Notes under the pieces: model-generated
Databases searched by the model: none
Seen by the model: the letters and a program-made list of their open reading frames with translations, nothing else
Told to the model about the DNA's origin: nothing
Shown here: positions 38,017 to 47,668 of the stretch, in pieces
How positions within the stretch are numbered: position 1 is the first letter of the stretch
Layout of the letters: each line of letters begins with the position of its first letter
Translations under genes and position numbers: made by a program
Assembly (NCBI RefSeq): GCF_001439665.1
Contig: NZ_LMAK01000062.1
Span: 40,775-104,774 of the forward strand
DNA length: 64,000 nucleotides
Direction: 5' to 3'
From: Formosa algae
GTDB lineage: Bacteria > Bacteroidota > Bacteroidia > Flavobacteriales > Flavobacteriaceae

Positions 38017-38568
38017 TTATTCGTCAAGTGTAATAATTCCGTTTATTTCAAGCACTTCGGCTTCTTTGAAATTCACATCAGAATCGAAACCATTTCCGTT
38101 TATTAAATCGCCTTTAGTTCTAAATTTAACAGGTTGGTTGGTAGACAGCCATTGTTTATTCTGGTCGTAATATAACTGATCTGCAAACAAAGTATCGTTT
38201 GTAGATGTTGCTAAGACAACATTACCTTGCAAATCTATTAATCCGGTTTGGTCGTACACAATAGCATAATCTGAAATCACAGTACTTTTGTTATTGTCTT
38301 TATCAAACAAATACAAATGCACACCTTCTGGAAATTCTGAAAAAGCAAACTCGCGATTAGAATAATCCAACATTTTTGGGCTTACCAAATTAGCTTTTAA
38401 CCGACCTGAATCTGTGTATTTAAGATTTAAAACCTCTGCAACACCAATGGGTTCGTTCGCAGAAACATCTAAGCCATTTACTTCGCTTAAATTTTTACCG
38501 CAAGAAACAAACATGGTCATAGCAATTGCTATGACCATGAATATATTTTTAGAATGTTTTAGAAACAT
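38017..38568 (-). CDS. lptC: LPS export ABC transporter periplasmic protein LptC
   Basis: Links the inner-membrane LptBFG transporter to the periplasmic bridge for LPS. 183 aa; the N-terminus (MFLKHSKNIFMVIAIAMTMFVSCGKN) looks like a lipoprotein signal, as in other Bacteroidota LptC. The rest is a beta-rich OstA/LptC fold: NREFAFSEFPEGVHLYLFD, AIVYDQTGLIDLQGNVVLATS, LYYDQNKQWLSTNQPVKFR. Starts one base after the TPR gene stop and is probably coupled to it. Confidence 0.9.
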   Translation of the reverse strand: MFLKHSKNIFMVIAIAMTMFVSCGKNLSEVNGLDVSANEPIGVAEVLNLKYTDSGRLKANLVSPKMLDYSNREFAFSEFPEGVHLYLFDKDNNKSTVISDYAIVYDQTGLIDLQGNVVLATSTNDTLFADQLYYDQNKQWLSTNQPVKFRTKGDLINGNGFDSDVNFKEAEVLEINGIITLDE

Positions 38569-38569
38569 G

Positions 38570-39952
38570 TTATATACTAGGAACTGTTACACTAGATCCG
38601 ATCCAGCATCCGATATTAATTGTTTGTCCTCCATTTCCTTCAGAGAAAATATCAGATTTTTGTGGTGCTTTAGCTCTATAACTCGTAGCAGATTGTGACG
38701 CATGAGATTTTAAAGTTGGATCTACACGTCCAGCTTTTGCAGCTTCGTCTGCAGCTAACCAGAATACAGCACGCTTGTTAAATGTTGAGTCTCCACAGTT
38801 GTTTGCACTTGCAGCATACATAGCAGCGATTTGTAAGTGAGGACGACCATTAGATGGATTTAATTTTAAAGCCTCACGGTAATAGCTTCTGGCTTTAGAG
38901 TAAGAGTTGCTTCTTTTTAATTTATCAGCAATTTTACTGTATAATTTCGCTTTTTTATAAGAATCTGTTTCTAAACTTAAAGCTTGCTCGTAGTATTTAA
39001 GCGCCTCACTACTTTTGTTTTCTTTATCTTTTAAGATCCCTAAGTAGTATGCAGAGTTTGCAGAAGGATTTAAGTTATGATATGCGTTTACTAATTTAAA
39101 GAATAACGGATCGCTTGTACATTCTTTATCAGACATTTTACCAGCAGCTCTTTGTAACCAAACAGCATCTGTTTTATGTGCCTCGAAGTCTTTTTCGTAT
39201 AAAGGAATTAAGTTTTCACAGTTTGCACGCTCACCTAACTTACCATTAATACTACCACCAATTTTATCGTAAGCATCTAAATAATCAGAATAGTATTTTT
39301 TATACTTTAATTCTTTACTTGTTAAAGCAGTACCTGCTTCTTCTTTTTCGATTAACTTGTTTAATTTTTCAGAATAGTTAGCAACTTCTTCATCTACACG
39401 TTCAACAACATCATCATATTTATTAAATAAATCTTGAGGTGTTTTTTCTTTAGCATCATATAAATCTACCATTAAAGAAAAGTAAGCGTAGATAGCTTTA
39501 GGCTTTACAAAATTTTCACGATCTGTAGTATATGCTTTATCGAATGCATTATAAACATCTAAATTAGACAATCCTAATTCTGATCTGAAATCATATTTTT
39601 CCAAAGCTATATCAGTCAGCACCTCTCCGTCAGAAGATCTACTAGGGAAATTAGCATATTCTTCATCGTAGAATTTAATTAAATCTTCGATGTAAGCTTT
39701 TTTCTCTGCACCTGCAGAGTTTTCAATTTTATGATTTAAAATTTTAAACCCATCTATATAGATCGCTTTATTAAATTTAGGACAAGCTTTTCTAACTTCC
39801 ATCCAAGGTGTATACGCTGCGTCGTAATTTTTAGCTTTTACGTATTCGTGAAAAATAGATAATTTAGTAGTACATTCTTCTTGAGTTTGAGCAAAACCGT
39901 TTGTTAGCCCTAAACATAATACTGCTACTATTAAAGTAACTTTCATTTTCAT
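38570..39952 (-). CDS. Secreted tetratricopeptide repeat protein
   Basis: About 460 aa with a signal peptide (MKMKVTLIVAVLCLGLTNGFAQ), which fixes the start at 39952 rather than the upstream ATG at 39982. The middle is helical and lysine-rich; two or more TPR units are clear in the C-terminal third (SSEALKYYEQALSLETDSYKKAK, YSKARSYYREALKLNPSNGRPHLQIA). The C-terminus is Ser/Gly-rich. Likely a periplasmic scaffold; its coupling to lptC suggests an envelope role, but the target is unknown. Confidence 0.85.
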   Translation of the reverse strand: MKMKVTLIVAVLCLGLTNGFAQTQEECTTKLSIFHEYVKAKNYDAAYTPWMEVRKACPKFNKAIYIDGFKILNHKIENSAGAEKKAYIEDLIKFYDEEYANFPSRSSDGEVLTDIALEKYDFRSELGLSNLDVYNAFDKAYTTDRENFVKPKAIYAYFSLMVDLYDAKEKTPQDLFNKYDDVVERVDEEVANYSEKLNKLIEKEEAGTALTSKELKYKKYYSDYLDAYDKIGGSINGKLGERANCENLIPLYEKDFEAHKTDAVWLQRAAGKMSDKECTSDPLFFKLVNAYHNLNPSANSAYYLGILKDKENKSSEALKYYEQALSLETDSYKKAKLYSKIADKLKRSNSYSKARSYYREALKLNPSNGRPHLQIAAMYAASANNCGDSTFNKRAVFWLAADEAAKAGRVDPTLKSHASQSATSYRAKAPQKSDIFSEGNGGQTINIGCWIGSSVTVPSI

Positions 39953-40285
39953 AATTTGTTTTTTTTGAGTAAAGTTAATCATATTTCCGTATAACGATCA
40001 ATCTATCATTAGTAGATAACTTGGCGCTAAAGTTAATAAAGTTTTCTTTAAATTGGTATGAGATTAATATCTCGCGTACTTCTTTTTCGAATCTTATAAA
40101 AAAAATCAAAGAAAACATATTTATTATCAATTCAATACCAAATTATATGCCAAACTTATAAATAAACTAGTTTTTAATAAACAAATATGCAAATCCTACT
40201 GCATATCTATTAAAAATAACCAGACCATTAATTCAGACAAAATAGCATCTTACTTAAATAGTAGAAGCACTTTTTAAAGACTTTA
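39953..40285. other. Gene-free stretch between TPR gene and coaX
   Basis: An AT-rich gap of about 330 bases with no open frame worth calling. It should carry the TPR gene promoter; a TAACTTTA near 40015-40040 on the minus strand is only an approximate -7 match. A small inverted repeat (GAGAT/ATCTC, near 40061-40074) is seen. No clear terminator for coaX was found. Confidence 0.5.
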
Positions 40286-41029
40286 TTAATTTTTTAATTG
40301 GCCACTAAGGTTGTATTGTAAAATAGAGTTCAATCCTTCTAAAAGAAAATTCGAGTTAACAAATATGGTACTTTTTAATTGCTTAGACAAGAATTCTGAA
40401 TCGCCTCCGGTTAAAATAATTGTTAAATCTTCATACTTATCTTGGTACCTTAAAACATTTCCTTCTATTTCATTTAAAATCCCAAAGACTACTCCAGAAT
40501 GAATAGAAGCTTTTGTAGAGTCTCCAACGACACCTTTTGGGACTTCTGGAGATAACAACGGTAATTTTGCGGTATAATTGTTTAAAGCTTTATATCTTAA
40601 ATATAATCCTGGAGAAATCCCTCCTCCGAAATACTCAGCTTCACTGGTCACAAAATCATAAGTAATACATGTACCAGCATCTATTATAAGTACATTTTTG
40701 TTTTTATAGTGATGCACTGCTGCACAAACCAAAGCTATTCTATCTATACCTAATGATTTTGGCGTGGCATATAAATTAGAAAAAGGTACTGGAGTATCCT
40801 GATTTAAGACTAGCATATCGCAGGACTTTTTTATGCATAAAAGATCAGCCTGAGTTAAGTTTCCAACAGAAGACATGATGCCTTTTGCTATAGTTTCGTG
40901 CTTTTCAATAAATTTTTTAAAATTTTCTAAAAAATTTTCAGCATTCATTATTTTTTTATCCAGAATTCTATCCAATTCAAATACAGCAAGTTTCACAAAA
41001 GAATTTCCGACATCGATTATTAAATTCAT
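40286..41029 (-). CDS. coaX: Type III pantothenate kinase CoaX
   Basis: First enzyme of coenzyme A synthesis, phosphorylating pantothenate. Acetate/sugar-kinase-like (ASKHA) fold with N-terminal phosphate loop DVGNSFVKLAVF (6-17), the catalytic segment DRIALVCAAV, DAGTCITYDFV near 117 and GGGISPGLYLRYKAL near 136; LTGGDSEFL closes the site. Length 247 aa is normal. Divergent from tRNA-Phe. Confidence 0.95.
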   Translation of the reverse strand: MNLIIDVGNSFVKLAVFELDRILDKKIMNAENFLENFKKFIEKHETIAKGIMSSVGNLTQADLLCIKKSCDMLVLNQDTPVPFSNLYATPKSLGIDRIALVCAAVHHYKNKNVLIIDAGTCITYDFVTSEAEYFGGGISPGLYLRYKALNNYTAKLPLLSPEVPKGVVGDSTKASIHSGVVFGILNEIEGNVLRYQDKYEDLTIILTGGDSEFLSKQLKSTIFVNSNFLLEGLNSILQYNLSGQLKN

Positions 41030-41080
41030 AGTTAATTTTTAAAAAAACGAATTTACGAAAGCATTTTTTATAAAATAGTT

Positions 41081-41110
41081 TTGGAGAAGTAAAAAAAGGT
41101 TGTATATTTG
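41081..41110 (+). promoter_or_regulatory. tRNA-Phe promoter, full Bacteroidota consensus
   Basis: TTG at 41081-41083 (within TTTTG) and TATATTTG at 41103-41110 are separated by exactly 19 bases, the consensus TTG-N19-TAnnTTTG for the primary sigma factor of this phylum. The tRNA begins 18 bases after the -7 element. Confidence 0.9.
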
Positions 41111-41128
41111 CACTCGCAATTACGCACT

Positions 41129-41204
41129 GGTGCCTTAGCTCAGTTGGTAGAGCAAAGGACTGAAAATCCTTGTGTCCCTGGTTCGATTCCTGGAGGCACC
41201 ACCA
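41129..41204 (+). tRNA. tRNA-Phe (GAA)
   Basis: A 76-base cloverleaf: acceptor arms GGTGCCT / AGGCACC, D-arm with AGCTCAGTTGGTAGAGC, anticodon stem AAGGA / TCCTT with loop CTGAAAA (anticodon GAA at 41162-41164), T-loop GGTTCGATTCC, discriminator A and an encoded CCA end at 41202-41204. Confidence 0.98.
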
Positions 41205-41205
41205 G

Positions 41206-41241
41206 AAAACCCTGAAAACATTACGTTTTCGGGGTTTTTGT
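41206..41241 (+). terminator. Intrinsic terminator of the tRNA-Phe gene
   Basis: AAAACCCTGAAAAC pairs with GTTTTCGGGGTTTT (one T-G wobble) around a five-base loop and is followed by a T-rich run, directly after the CCA end. Confidence 0.9.
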
Positions 41242-41355
41242 TTTTATAGCCCAACCTAAAAATTAGTAGCATTTAGATTATTTTTTAACTGTATAGAGTT
41301 CAGTTTTAGCGCACAGCTTTACTATTTTTACTTCAGAATTCTTATATAAAACGTT

Positions 41356-42879
41356 ATGGCTATTATTGGTAATATTATTAAAGGTGTGATACAGATAAAG
41401 GACACATTAACTCCAGATTCTAATCCTGTAGAAAATCAAAAGGAAGTTTTAAAATCGCTTTTAGAAACTGCAAAAGATACCGCATTTGGTAAACACTATA
41501 ATTTTGACGCTATATTAGAAAATCAAAATCCGTCTACACGCTTTGCAGACTCCATACCTTATTTTGATTACAATAAAATTAATGATGAATGGTGGCACCG
41601 TTTACACCAAAATGAAGAAGATATTACCTGGCCCGGAAACCCTGATTATTTTGCACTGAGTTCTGGAACTACAGGAAAATCTAGCAAACGTATTCCCGTT
41701 ACAGAAGCCATGATAGAATCTATCCGTAATACTGGAATTGCCCAAGTTTTTGCACTTAGTAATTTTGACTTGCCTGCAGATTTTTTTGAAAAAGAAATCA
41801 TGATGCTCGGAAGCTCTACAGATTTAATTGAAAAAGAAGATCATTTCGAAGGTGAAATTAGTGGTATTAGCGCAAGCAATATCCCGTTTTGGTTTCGCGG
41901 CTATTATAAACCAGGAGAAGATATTTCTAAAATTGATGATTGGGACACTCGTGTACAGAAAATTGCAGAACATGCTAAAAACTGGGATATTGGAGCATTA
42001 AGCGGCATACCATCTTGGTTAGAACTCATGCTAAAAAAGGTTATAGAATACCACAACCTTGACAATATTCATGACATTTGGCCAAACCTTCAAGTTTACA
42101 CCACTGGAGGTGTCGCCTTTCAGCCTTACGAAAAAAGTTTCAACGCCCTCATGGGAAAGCCCATTACAGTTATAGACACTTACCTCGCTTCTGAAGGATT
42201 TATTGCTTTCCAAGCACGACCAGAAACAACGGCTATGCAATTGGTAACAGATAATGGTATTTATTTTGAATTTGTGCCTTTTAAAGCTGAATATATTTTA
42301 GAAGATGGTGGTTTAGCAGCAGATGCACCATCTATAACTTTAGCAGAAGTTGAGCCCGACACAGATTACGTACTAATTATGAGTACTGTTGCTGGTGCTT
42401 GGCGCTATATAATTGGAGACACTATTATGTTTACAGATGTAGAACGTGCCGAAATAAAAATTACTGGTCGTACAAAATTCTTCTTAAACACTGTAGGCTC
42501 TCAACTTTCAGTAAATAAAATGAATGATGCCATGATGCATTTAGAAGATAAATTTGGTATGAAAATACCTGAATTTACTATTTGCGCTAAGGAATTTGAA
42601 GATGGCTTTTACCACTGTTGGTATTTAGGAACCGAACAGACTACAGAAGACACAACTAAAATAGCAGAAGCTATAGACGCATTTTTAAAAGATGCTAATA
42701 AAAATTATGCGGTAGCCAGATCTAAAGCATTAAAAGGACTTAAAGTAAAACTTACCTCTACAGATACATTTAATAACTGGAGCGCTAAAAATAAAAAGAA
42801 AGGTGGTCAAGTAAAAATGGAACGCGTTATGAACGAGGAAAAATTTAAAACTTGGGAAGACTTTGTAAACCAGAATTAA
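41356..42879 (+). CDS. GH3 family acyl-adenylate/amide synthetase
   Basis: 507 aa, related to plant GH3 enzymes that adenylate a carboxylic acid and join it to an amino acid. The ATP-binding motif SSGTTGKSSKRIPV is near 96-109; the second motif YLASEGFIAFQ (near 276) and the GAWRYIIGDTIMF motif (near 345) are in the family order, and a C-terminal domain starting at about 385 carries the lysine end (KKGGQVKMERVM). The bacterial substrate is unknown; auxin conjugation should not be assumed. Overlaps the convergent HExxH gene by four bases. Confidence 0.9.
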   Translation: MAIIGNIIKGVIQIKDTLTPDSNPVENQKEVLKSLLETAKDTAFGKHYNFDAILENQNPSTRFADSIPYFDYNKINDEWWHRLHQNEEDITWPGNPDYFALSSGTTGKSSKRIPVTEAMIESIRNTGIAQVFALSNFDLPADFFEKEIMMLGSSTDLIEKEDHFEGEISGISASNIPFWFRGYYKPGEDISKIDDWDTRVQKIAEHAKNWDIGALSGIPSWLELMLKKVIEYHNLDNIHDIWPNLQVYTTGGVAFQPYEKSFNALMGKPITVIDTYLASEGFIAFQARPETTAMQLVTDNGIYFEFVPFKAEYILEDGGLAADAPSITLAEVEPDTDYVLIMSTVAGAWRYIIGDTIMFTDVERAEIKITGRTKFFLNTVGSQLSVNKMNDAMMHLEDKFGMKIPEFTICAKEFEDGFYHCWYLGTEQTTEDTTKIAEAIDAFLKDANKNYAVARSKALKGLKVKLTSTDTFNNWSAKNKKKGGQVKMERVMNEEKFKTWEDFVNQN

Positions 42880-43520
42880 TCTATTTCTAAAGCTTTATCA
42901 CGCTCGTCTATTAACAACATAATTTCTTCTGGAGACAAGTAAAAACGCTTAATTCTGTTTTTATAACTCTCCGGAATATTTGCATTATCTAGAATGAAAT
43001 TTTTAGTTTCAATAATGTAATCTTCCATACCATGCACGATGGCAAAAGAATCGGCATTACGCTCTGCTTCTTTTATAAACTTTTCTGAAAATAAATATTT
43101 AAAACCAAATATAATCAGACCAAAAGTCGTTCGGTTTTGGTAATCACAAATATGCCCCAATTCGTGACCTAACCAACCAACAATCACTTTAGAAGGAATA
43201 CTTTTAGTAGAAAATTCTGTATTCGAAATTTTAATCTTTTTACTAATAAAGATAACATAGCGTCTACCCATTTTACCTTTTAGTAAGCTACCAAATTGTG
43301 GCTGAGCTTGCATAGTAGATTTTTTAATCTCCTTTTTAAACCGGATATCAATCTCAACATCTTTCAATTCCGGATAAAAAGATAGAGCCTCTAAAGCCTC
43401 CTTTTTAATAGATTCTGGAGCAGTATGATGTTTTGATATTAGAATACTTGACATAGCTTGTGATTGTAATAAAATTACACTTAGAATTAAAATTATTTTT
43501 GAAAGAATATCCTTCAACAA
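42876..43520 (-). CDS. Exported HExxH metallopeptidase-like protein
   Basis: 214 aa with an N-terminal hydrophobic signal (IILILSVILLQSQA). The motif WLGHELGHICDY (zinc-binding HExxH) is followed about 45 residues later by EAERNADSFAI, which could supply the third ligand in the gluzincin style. The family is not one I can name with certainty; it looks like a small M48-like or DUF peptidase. It lies 9 bases after the MscS gene on the same strand, so the two may be co-transcribed. Confidence 0.7.
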   Translation of the reverse strand: MLKDILSKIILILSVILLQSQAMSSILISKHHTAPESIKKEALEALSFYPELKDVEIDIRFKKEIKKSTMQAQPQFGSLLKGKMGRRYVIFISKKIKISNTEFSTKSIPSKVIVGWLGHELGHICDYQNRTTFGLIIFGFKYLFSEKFIKEAERNADSFAIVHGMEDYIIETKNFILDNANIPESYKNRIKRFYLSPEEIMLLIDERDKALEID

Positions 43521-43529
43521 AATATTAAT

Positions 43530-44432
43530 TTACGGGTTAGTATTGGTCGGATTATTTTGCGTATTTGCACCTAAAAACCCTTCAGGAAAATCTAGCGTTC
43601 TAATTGGGAATGGGATATTAATATCATTAGCATCGAATACAGCTTTAATTGCTATAATGGCTTCTGATTTGGCTTTCGCTACCTCCAAAGCAGAAGTAGA
43701 ATCTATCCAAAAGCGCGTTTCAAAATTTATAGAACTATCGGCAAACTCTTTATATAAAAACAAAACATCTTGTTTATTGGTTACCGCATCAAAGGTTTTG
43801 TAAATGGTATTCATCACTAAATCTTTAACTAAATTTAAATCAGAATCGTAATGCACACCACACCCTAGAATAACACGAGATTGAGACGTGGTTGAGTAAT
43901 TTTTTATGGGACTATCTACAACCATTTTATTTGGAATGTAAACTAAATTATTATCAACCTGCTTAAGCGTTACCGAACGCAAATCGATATCTATAATTTC
44001 ACCTTCAAAACCATTACTTTCTACCCAATCTCCAAACTTTACAAAATCAACATAAGACAAGACAATTCCTGAATAGAAATTAGCCAGAGCACCTTGTAAG
44101 GCCAAACCTACTGCTAAACCTAATACTCCTGCACCTGCTAAAATGGTATTTAACGTTTTACTGAGGTTTAAAATTCCTAAAATAAAAAAGAGACCCAATA
44201 AGATTATAATTGCCGAAATAAGTTTTGAGATCAAATTTTTCATTGACCGCTGAAGTTTGCTTTTATCTAAAAACCTTAGCGTAATCTTATTGATGTTTTT
44301 AGAAATAAACAACACAATTAAAAACACTACAAAAGCAATGATGAAGTTGGGAAGATTCAATACAATATTATCAAACCAAGTTTCTAGCTTATCTAGCATT
44401 TTAGTCCAAGCACTTGAAAATTTGTCGTCCAT
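43530..44432 (-). CDS. Small-conductance mechanosensitive channel (MscS family)
   Basis: 300 aa inner-membrane channel opening under hypo-osmotic stress. Three membrane helices (about 22-45, 65-87 and the pore helix), with the glycine/alanine-rich pore helix AGAGVLGLAVGLALQGALANFYSGI (about 99-122), the beta-domain FVKFGDWVESNGFEGEIIDI and IPNKMVVDSPIKNYS typical of MscS. The length matches the short MscS type. Confidence 0.94.
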   Translation of the reverse strand: MDDKFSSAWTKMLDKLETWFDNIVLNLPNFIIAFVVFLIVLFISKNINKITLRFLDKSKLQRSMKNLISKLISAIIILLGLFFILGILNLSKTLNTILAGAGVLGLAVGLALQGALANFYSGIVLSYVDFVKFGDWVESNGFEGEIIDIDLRSVTLKQVDNNLVYIPNKMVVDSPIKNYSTTSQSRVILGCGVHYDSDLNLVKDLVMNTIYKTFDAVTNKQDVLFLYKEFADSSINFETRFWIDSTSALEVAKAKSEAIIAIKAVFDANDINIPFPIRTLDFPEGFLGANTQNNPTNTNP

Positions 44433-44592
44433 TACAAAGAGAGGGTATTAGTTGGTTTGAAAATTACTAAATAATAGCTTACCAAATTAACGCATTTGGA
44501 TTTATATCTAATTCAACCCGTATATCCCCTCATTTCTACACAAAACACATATAACATAACTCCAATTAGACTTAAAACATAATACTTTGGCA

Positions 44593-45834
44593 TTACTTAA
44601 TTAATCGTTTTACAAGCACGCTTAAAGATAAACCTTGCACTAAAATTGAAAACACCACTAACATATATGTAATCACTAGGAATAATTCTCTATGCATTTC
44701 AGAAGTTAAACTTAAAGCAAGTGCGATAGAAATACCGCCTCGCAAACCGCCCCAAGTCATAATTTTATTTGTTTTAGGTACAAAATCTAACCGTTTTTCA
44801 AACAGACTTATTGGCCCATATAAAGAAATATATCTACTGATTAACGCTATTGGAATGGTTAATAATCCAGCAAAAATATAAGTCCATTGAAATTCCAAAA
44901 CCAACATTTCCATACCTATTAATACAAATAAAATGGTATTCAAAAGAATATCTACAAGCTCCCAAAATTTATCCACATAATTCTCTGTGATTTCAGACAT
45001 AGCAGATCCTCTTACCGTATCGTTACCAACTACCAATCCCGCAGTTACCATAGCTAAAGGTGCCGATAAATGAAATTTCTGAGCGATTACTGTTCCAACC
45101 ATTACTGTTGCCAAAGTAATAATTACTTCAACATCGTAATCATCTATAGATCTCATTAAACGATAGGTTCCATACCCTAAAAGTAAACCTAACACTATAC
45201 CTCCTATAACTTCACGTATAAATAATTCTACAACAGCACTCACTTCAATACCACCACCTCCGGAAACATTTGCAATTTCAAATATGGTTAAAAACACCAC
45301 AACGCCTACTCCATCATTAAATAGTGATTCGCCTACAATTTTAGCTTCTAAGTCTTTAGGCACTCCAACCTTTTTTAATATTCCAAGCACCGCAATAGGA
45401 TCTGTTGGCGAAATTAAAGCTCCAAAAAGCAAACAATACACATAGTCTACGCTTAAACCTAAAAGCATTAACACACCATAAACTAAACTACCAATTAAAA
45501 ATGTAGACAGTAAAGTTCCTACAGTAGCAAAAACAAAAACTGGCCATCTCTGAATTTTTAATTGTTCAAAATTGGTATGCAAAGCGCCAGCAAACAGCAT
45601 AAAGCTCAGCATAATATCTAACAAAACAGTCTCAAAATCTATCTCTGTAATTAGCTGTCTTTCTGCTAATAAAAGTGTTTTGTCTATAGTCGCTATGCCG
45701 AGTACCACCAACGTAAACACTAAAGTTATTAGCATTAAACCAATAGTGTTAGGCAATTTTAAAAACCGCACATTTATATACCCAAAAGCTGCAGAAAGAA
45801 AAACAAGACTAGTAATGATGATAAAATAATCCAT
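44593..45834 (-). CDS. CPA1-type Na+(K+)/H+ antiporter
   Basis: 413 aa, about twelve membrane helices, monovalent cation:proton antiporter of the NhaP/CPA1 kind in the inner membrane. The ion-site motifs [14 protein letters not shown] and [15 protein letters not shown] (with the paired N-D) and the later [18 protein letters not shown] are intact. No C-terminal cytoplasmic regulatory domain is present. Neighbouring MscS suggests an osmotic/ion homeostasis pair, though an intergenic gap of 160 bases separates them. Confidence 0.92.
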   Translation of the reverse strand: MDYFIIITSLVFLSAAFGYINVRFLKLPNTIGLMLITLVFTLVVLGIATIDKTLLLAERQLITEIDFETVLLDIMLSFMLFAGALHTNFEQLKIQRWPVFVFATVGTLLSTFLIGSLVYGVLMLLGLSVDYVYCLLFGALISPTDPIAVLGILKKVGVPKDLEAKIVGESLFNDGVGVVVFLTIFEIANVSGGGGIEVSAVVELFIREVIGGIVLGLLLGYGTYRLMRSIDDYDVEVIITLATVMVGTVIAQKFHLSAPLAMVTAGLVVGNDTVRGSAMSEITENYVDKFWELVDILLNTILFVLIGMEMLVLEFQWTYIFAGLLTIPIALISRYISLYGPISLFEKRLDFVPKTNKIMTWGGLRGGISIALALSLTSEMHRELFLVITYMLVVFSILVQGLSLSVLVKRLIK

Positions 45835-46122
45835 GGCACAATTTTAAATCTATTAAATTAAATCTAATTTATGCAGTTTTACAAGAACTCGGTAAATTCA
45901 ATTTTAGAAAACCGTAAATTAGCTGTAAATAAATTAAAAAATAAACGACTTACCTATAGGTCTTTATTTTTAATAAACACCTGCTTAAAATACATTTCAG
46001 ATTATAATGAAGAAGCTCTCAACCACAAAACTATTGTAACAACCTAATTGTATTACAATTAAACTACGCGTTTGGAACGTAATTACTGAAATGTACAAAC
46101 ATATCAATTTAAATAATTAAAC

Positions 46123-46800
46123 ATGGGATTTTTAACCTCGAACGATAATGAAAATGATGATGAAGCTATAGCAACATTTCATTTTCCAACATCAAAAAAA
46201 GCGCTTATTATTTTTGCGAGAAACCCCGAATTGGGCAAATGCAAAACCCGTTTAGCCAAAACTATTGGAGACGAAAATGCCTTAGATATTTATAGGACAC
46301 TTTTACAACATACCGCTAAAATTTCTGAAAACGTAAAAGCTGATAGATTTGTATTTTATTCTGAACACATTCATAAAAATGATACTTGGGACGATAATAA
46401 TTTCAGAAAGAAACTTCAACAAGGAGACGATTTAGGCGAACGCATGCACAATGCCTTTTCAGAATTATTTCAAAACAATTATCAAAAAGTAATTATAATA
46501 GGAAGTGATCTTTTAGACCTCACTACCGAAATGATTAACGATGCTTTTGACGAATTAGAACATCATGATACAGTTATTGGACCTGCAAAAGATGGCGGTT
46601 ATTATTTATTAGGTATGAAAACGTTGCAGACAGAATTGTTCCAAAATAAAGCTTGGGGCACATCAACCGTGCTCGAAGCATCCTTAAAAAACTTAACGAA
46701 CAAATCGGTATATTTCCTTGAAGAATTAAATGATATCGATACATTTGAAGATATAAAAGATTATCCTCAACTTAAAAAATATAGAATGCATTATGATTAA
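46123..46800 (+). CDS. TIGR04282-type arsenosugar-associated glycosyltransferase
   Basis: 225 aa, GT-A-like nucleotidyl/glycosyltransferase of the DUF2064/TIGR04282 group, first noted beside radical SAM and seleno-domain genes and now tied to arsenosugar synthesis. Motifs KALIIFARNPELGKCKTRLAKTIG (about 27-50), QGDDLGERMHNAF, IIIGSDLLDLT and IGPAKDGGYYLLGM match the family. It overlaps the PNP gene by 8 bases. No ArsM or ArsS homologue is in the window. Confidence 0.88.
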   Translation: MGFLTSNDNENDDEAIATFHFPTSKKALIIFARNPELGKCKTRLAKTIGDENALDIYRTLLQHTAKISENVKADRFVFYSEHIHKNDTWDDNNFRKKLQQGDDLGERMHNAFSELFQNNYQKVIIIGSDLLDLTTEMINDAFDELEHHDTVIGPAKDGGYYLLGMKTLQTELFQNKAWGTSTVLEASLKNLTNKSVYFLEELNDIDTFEDIKDYPQLKKYRMHYD

Positions 46801-47605
46801 GTACATTAACGAAACCACCGAATTTTTACAAAACAAAGGCTTCGACAAACCCGAAATCGGAATTATTCTAGGTACCGGATTAGGAAAACTATTAGAATAC
46901 ATCACTATTATCCACGAAGTAAGTTACAATCAGATTCCTTATTTCCCAACGGCAACAGTCGAATTTCACAAAGGAAAATTAATTTATGGCGAATTAGAAG
47001 GCAAAAAAGTAGTGGTTATGCAAGGCCGTTTTCATTTATACGAAGGCTATACTTTGCAAGACATTACTTACCCTGTTCGTATCATGAATCAATTAGGTAT
47101 TCACACCCTTTTAGTATCTAACGCTTCTGGTGCGGTTAATTTAGATTACAACAAAGGCGATTTAATGTTAATAGACGACCATATTAATTTACTTGGCGGT
47201 TCACCATTAGCTTTTAAAGGTGTATCTAAATTAGGAGAACGTTTTGCAGACATGAGTGCGCCTTACGACAAAGCTATAAATGCAAAGTTTAAAGAGATCG
47301 CAAAAGCACACAATTTCACATTACACGAAGGCGTGTATGCAAGTATGTTAGGTCCGCAATTAGAAACCCGCGCAGAGTACAGAATGCTTAAAGTATTTGG
47401 TGTAGATGCCGTTGGAATGAGCACGGTTCCTGAAATTATTGTGGCTAACCATTTAAATTTAAAAGCTGCTGCGGTTTCTGTAATTACAGATAAAGGAGAT
47501 CCGGATAATTTACACCCCGTAAATATAGAAGATATTATTGCTATGGCAGAAAAAGCAGAACCAAACATGATTACCCTCTTTAAAGAACTTATTAAAACAT
47601 TGTAA
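46793..47605 (+). CDS. punA: Purine nucleoside phosphorylase
   Basis: 270 aa, trimeric-type PNP that cleaves purine nucleosides with phosphate. N-terminal phosphate loop GIILGTGLGKLLEYI, GRFHLYEGY (about 80-88), SNASGAVN (about 110-117), the base-site Glu in MLGPQLETRAEYRML and VGMSTVPEIIVANH are all present. Overlap with the upstream glycosyltransferase gene suggests shared translation; that context would fit removing adenine from 5'-deoxy-5'-arsinoyl-adenosine, an inference. Confidence 0.95.
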   Translation: MIKYINETTEFLQNKGFDKPEIGIILGTGLGKLLEYITIIHEVSYNQIPYFPTATVEFHKGKLIYGELEGKKVVVMQGRFHLYEGYTLQDITYPVRIMNQLGIHTLLVSNASGAVNLDYNKGDLMLIDDHINLLGGSPLAFKGVSKLGERFADMSAPYDKAINAKFKEIAKAHNFTLHEGVYASMLGPQLETRAEYRMLKVFGVDAVGMSTVPEIIVANHLNLKAAAVSVITDKGDPDNLHPVNIEDIIAMAEKAEPNMITLFKELIKTL

Positions 47606-47668
47606 TACACTTCTCGTTTTATAATGTATTAATAGACTGTTATTCTCATATCAGTGCTACTTATTAAT

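Noticed and set aside
45950..45962. Palindrome ACCTATAGGT before the TIGR04282 gene
   Set aside because: Ten bases only, no second copy and no neighbouring regulator; expected by chance in this composition.
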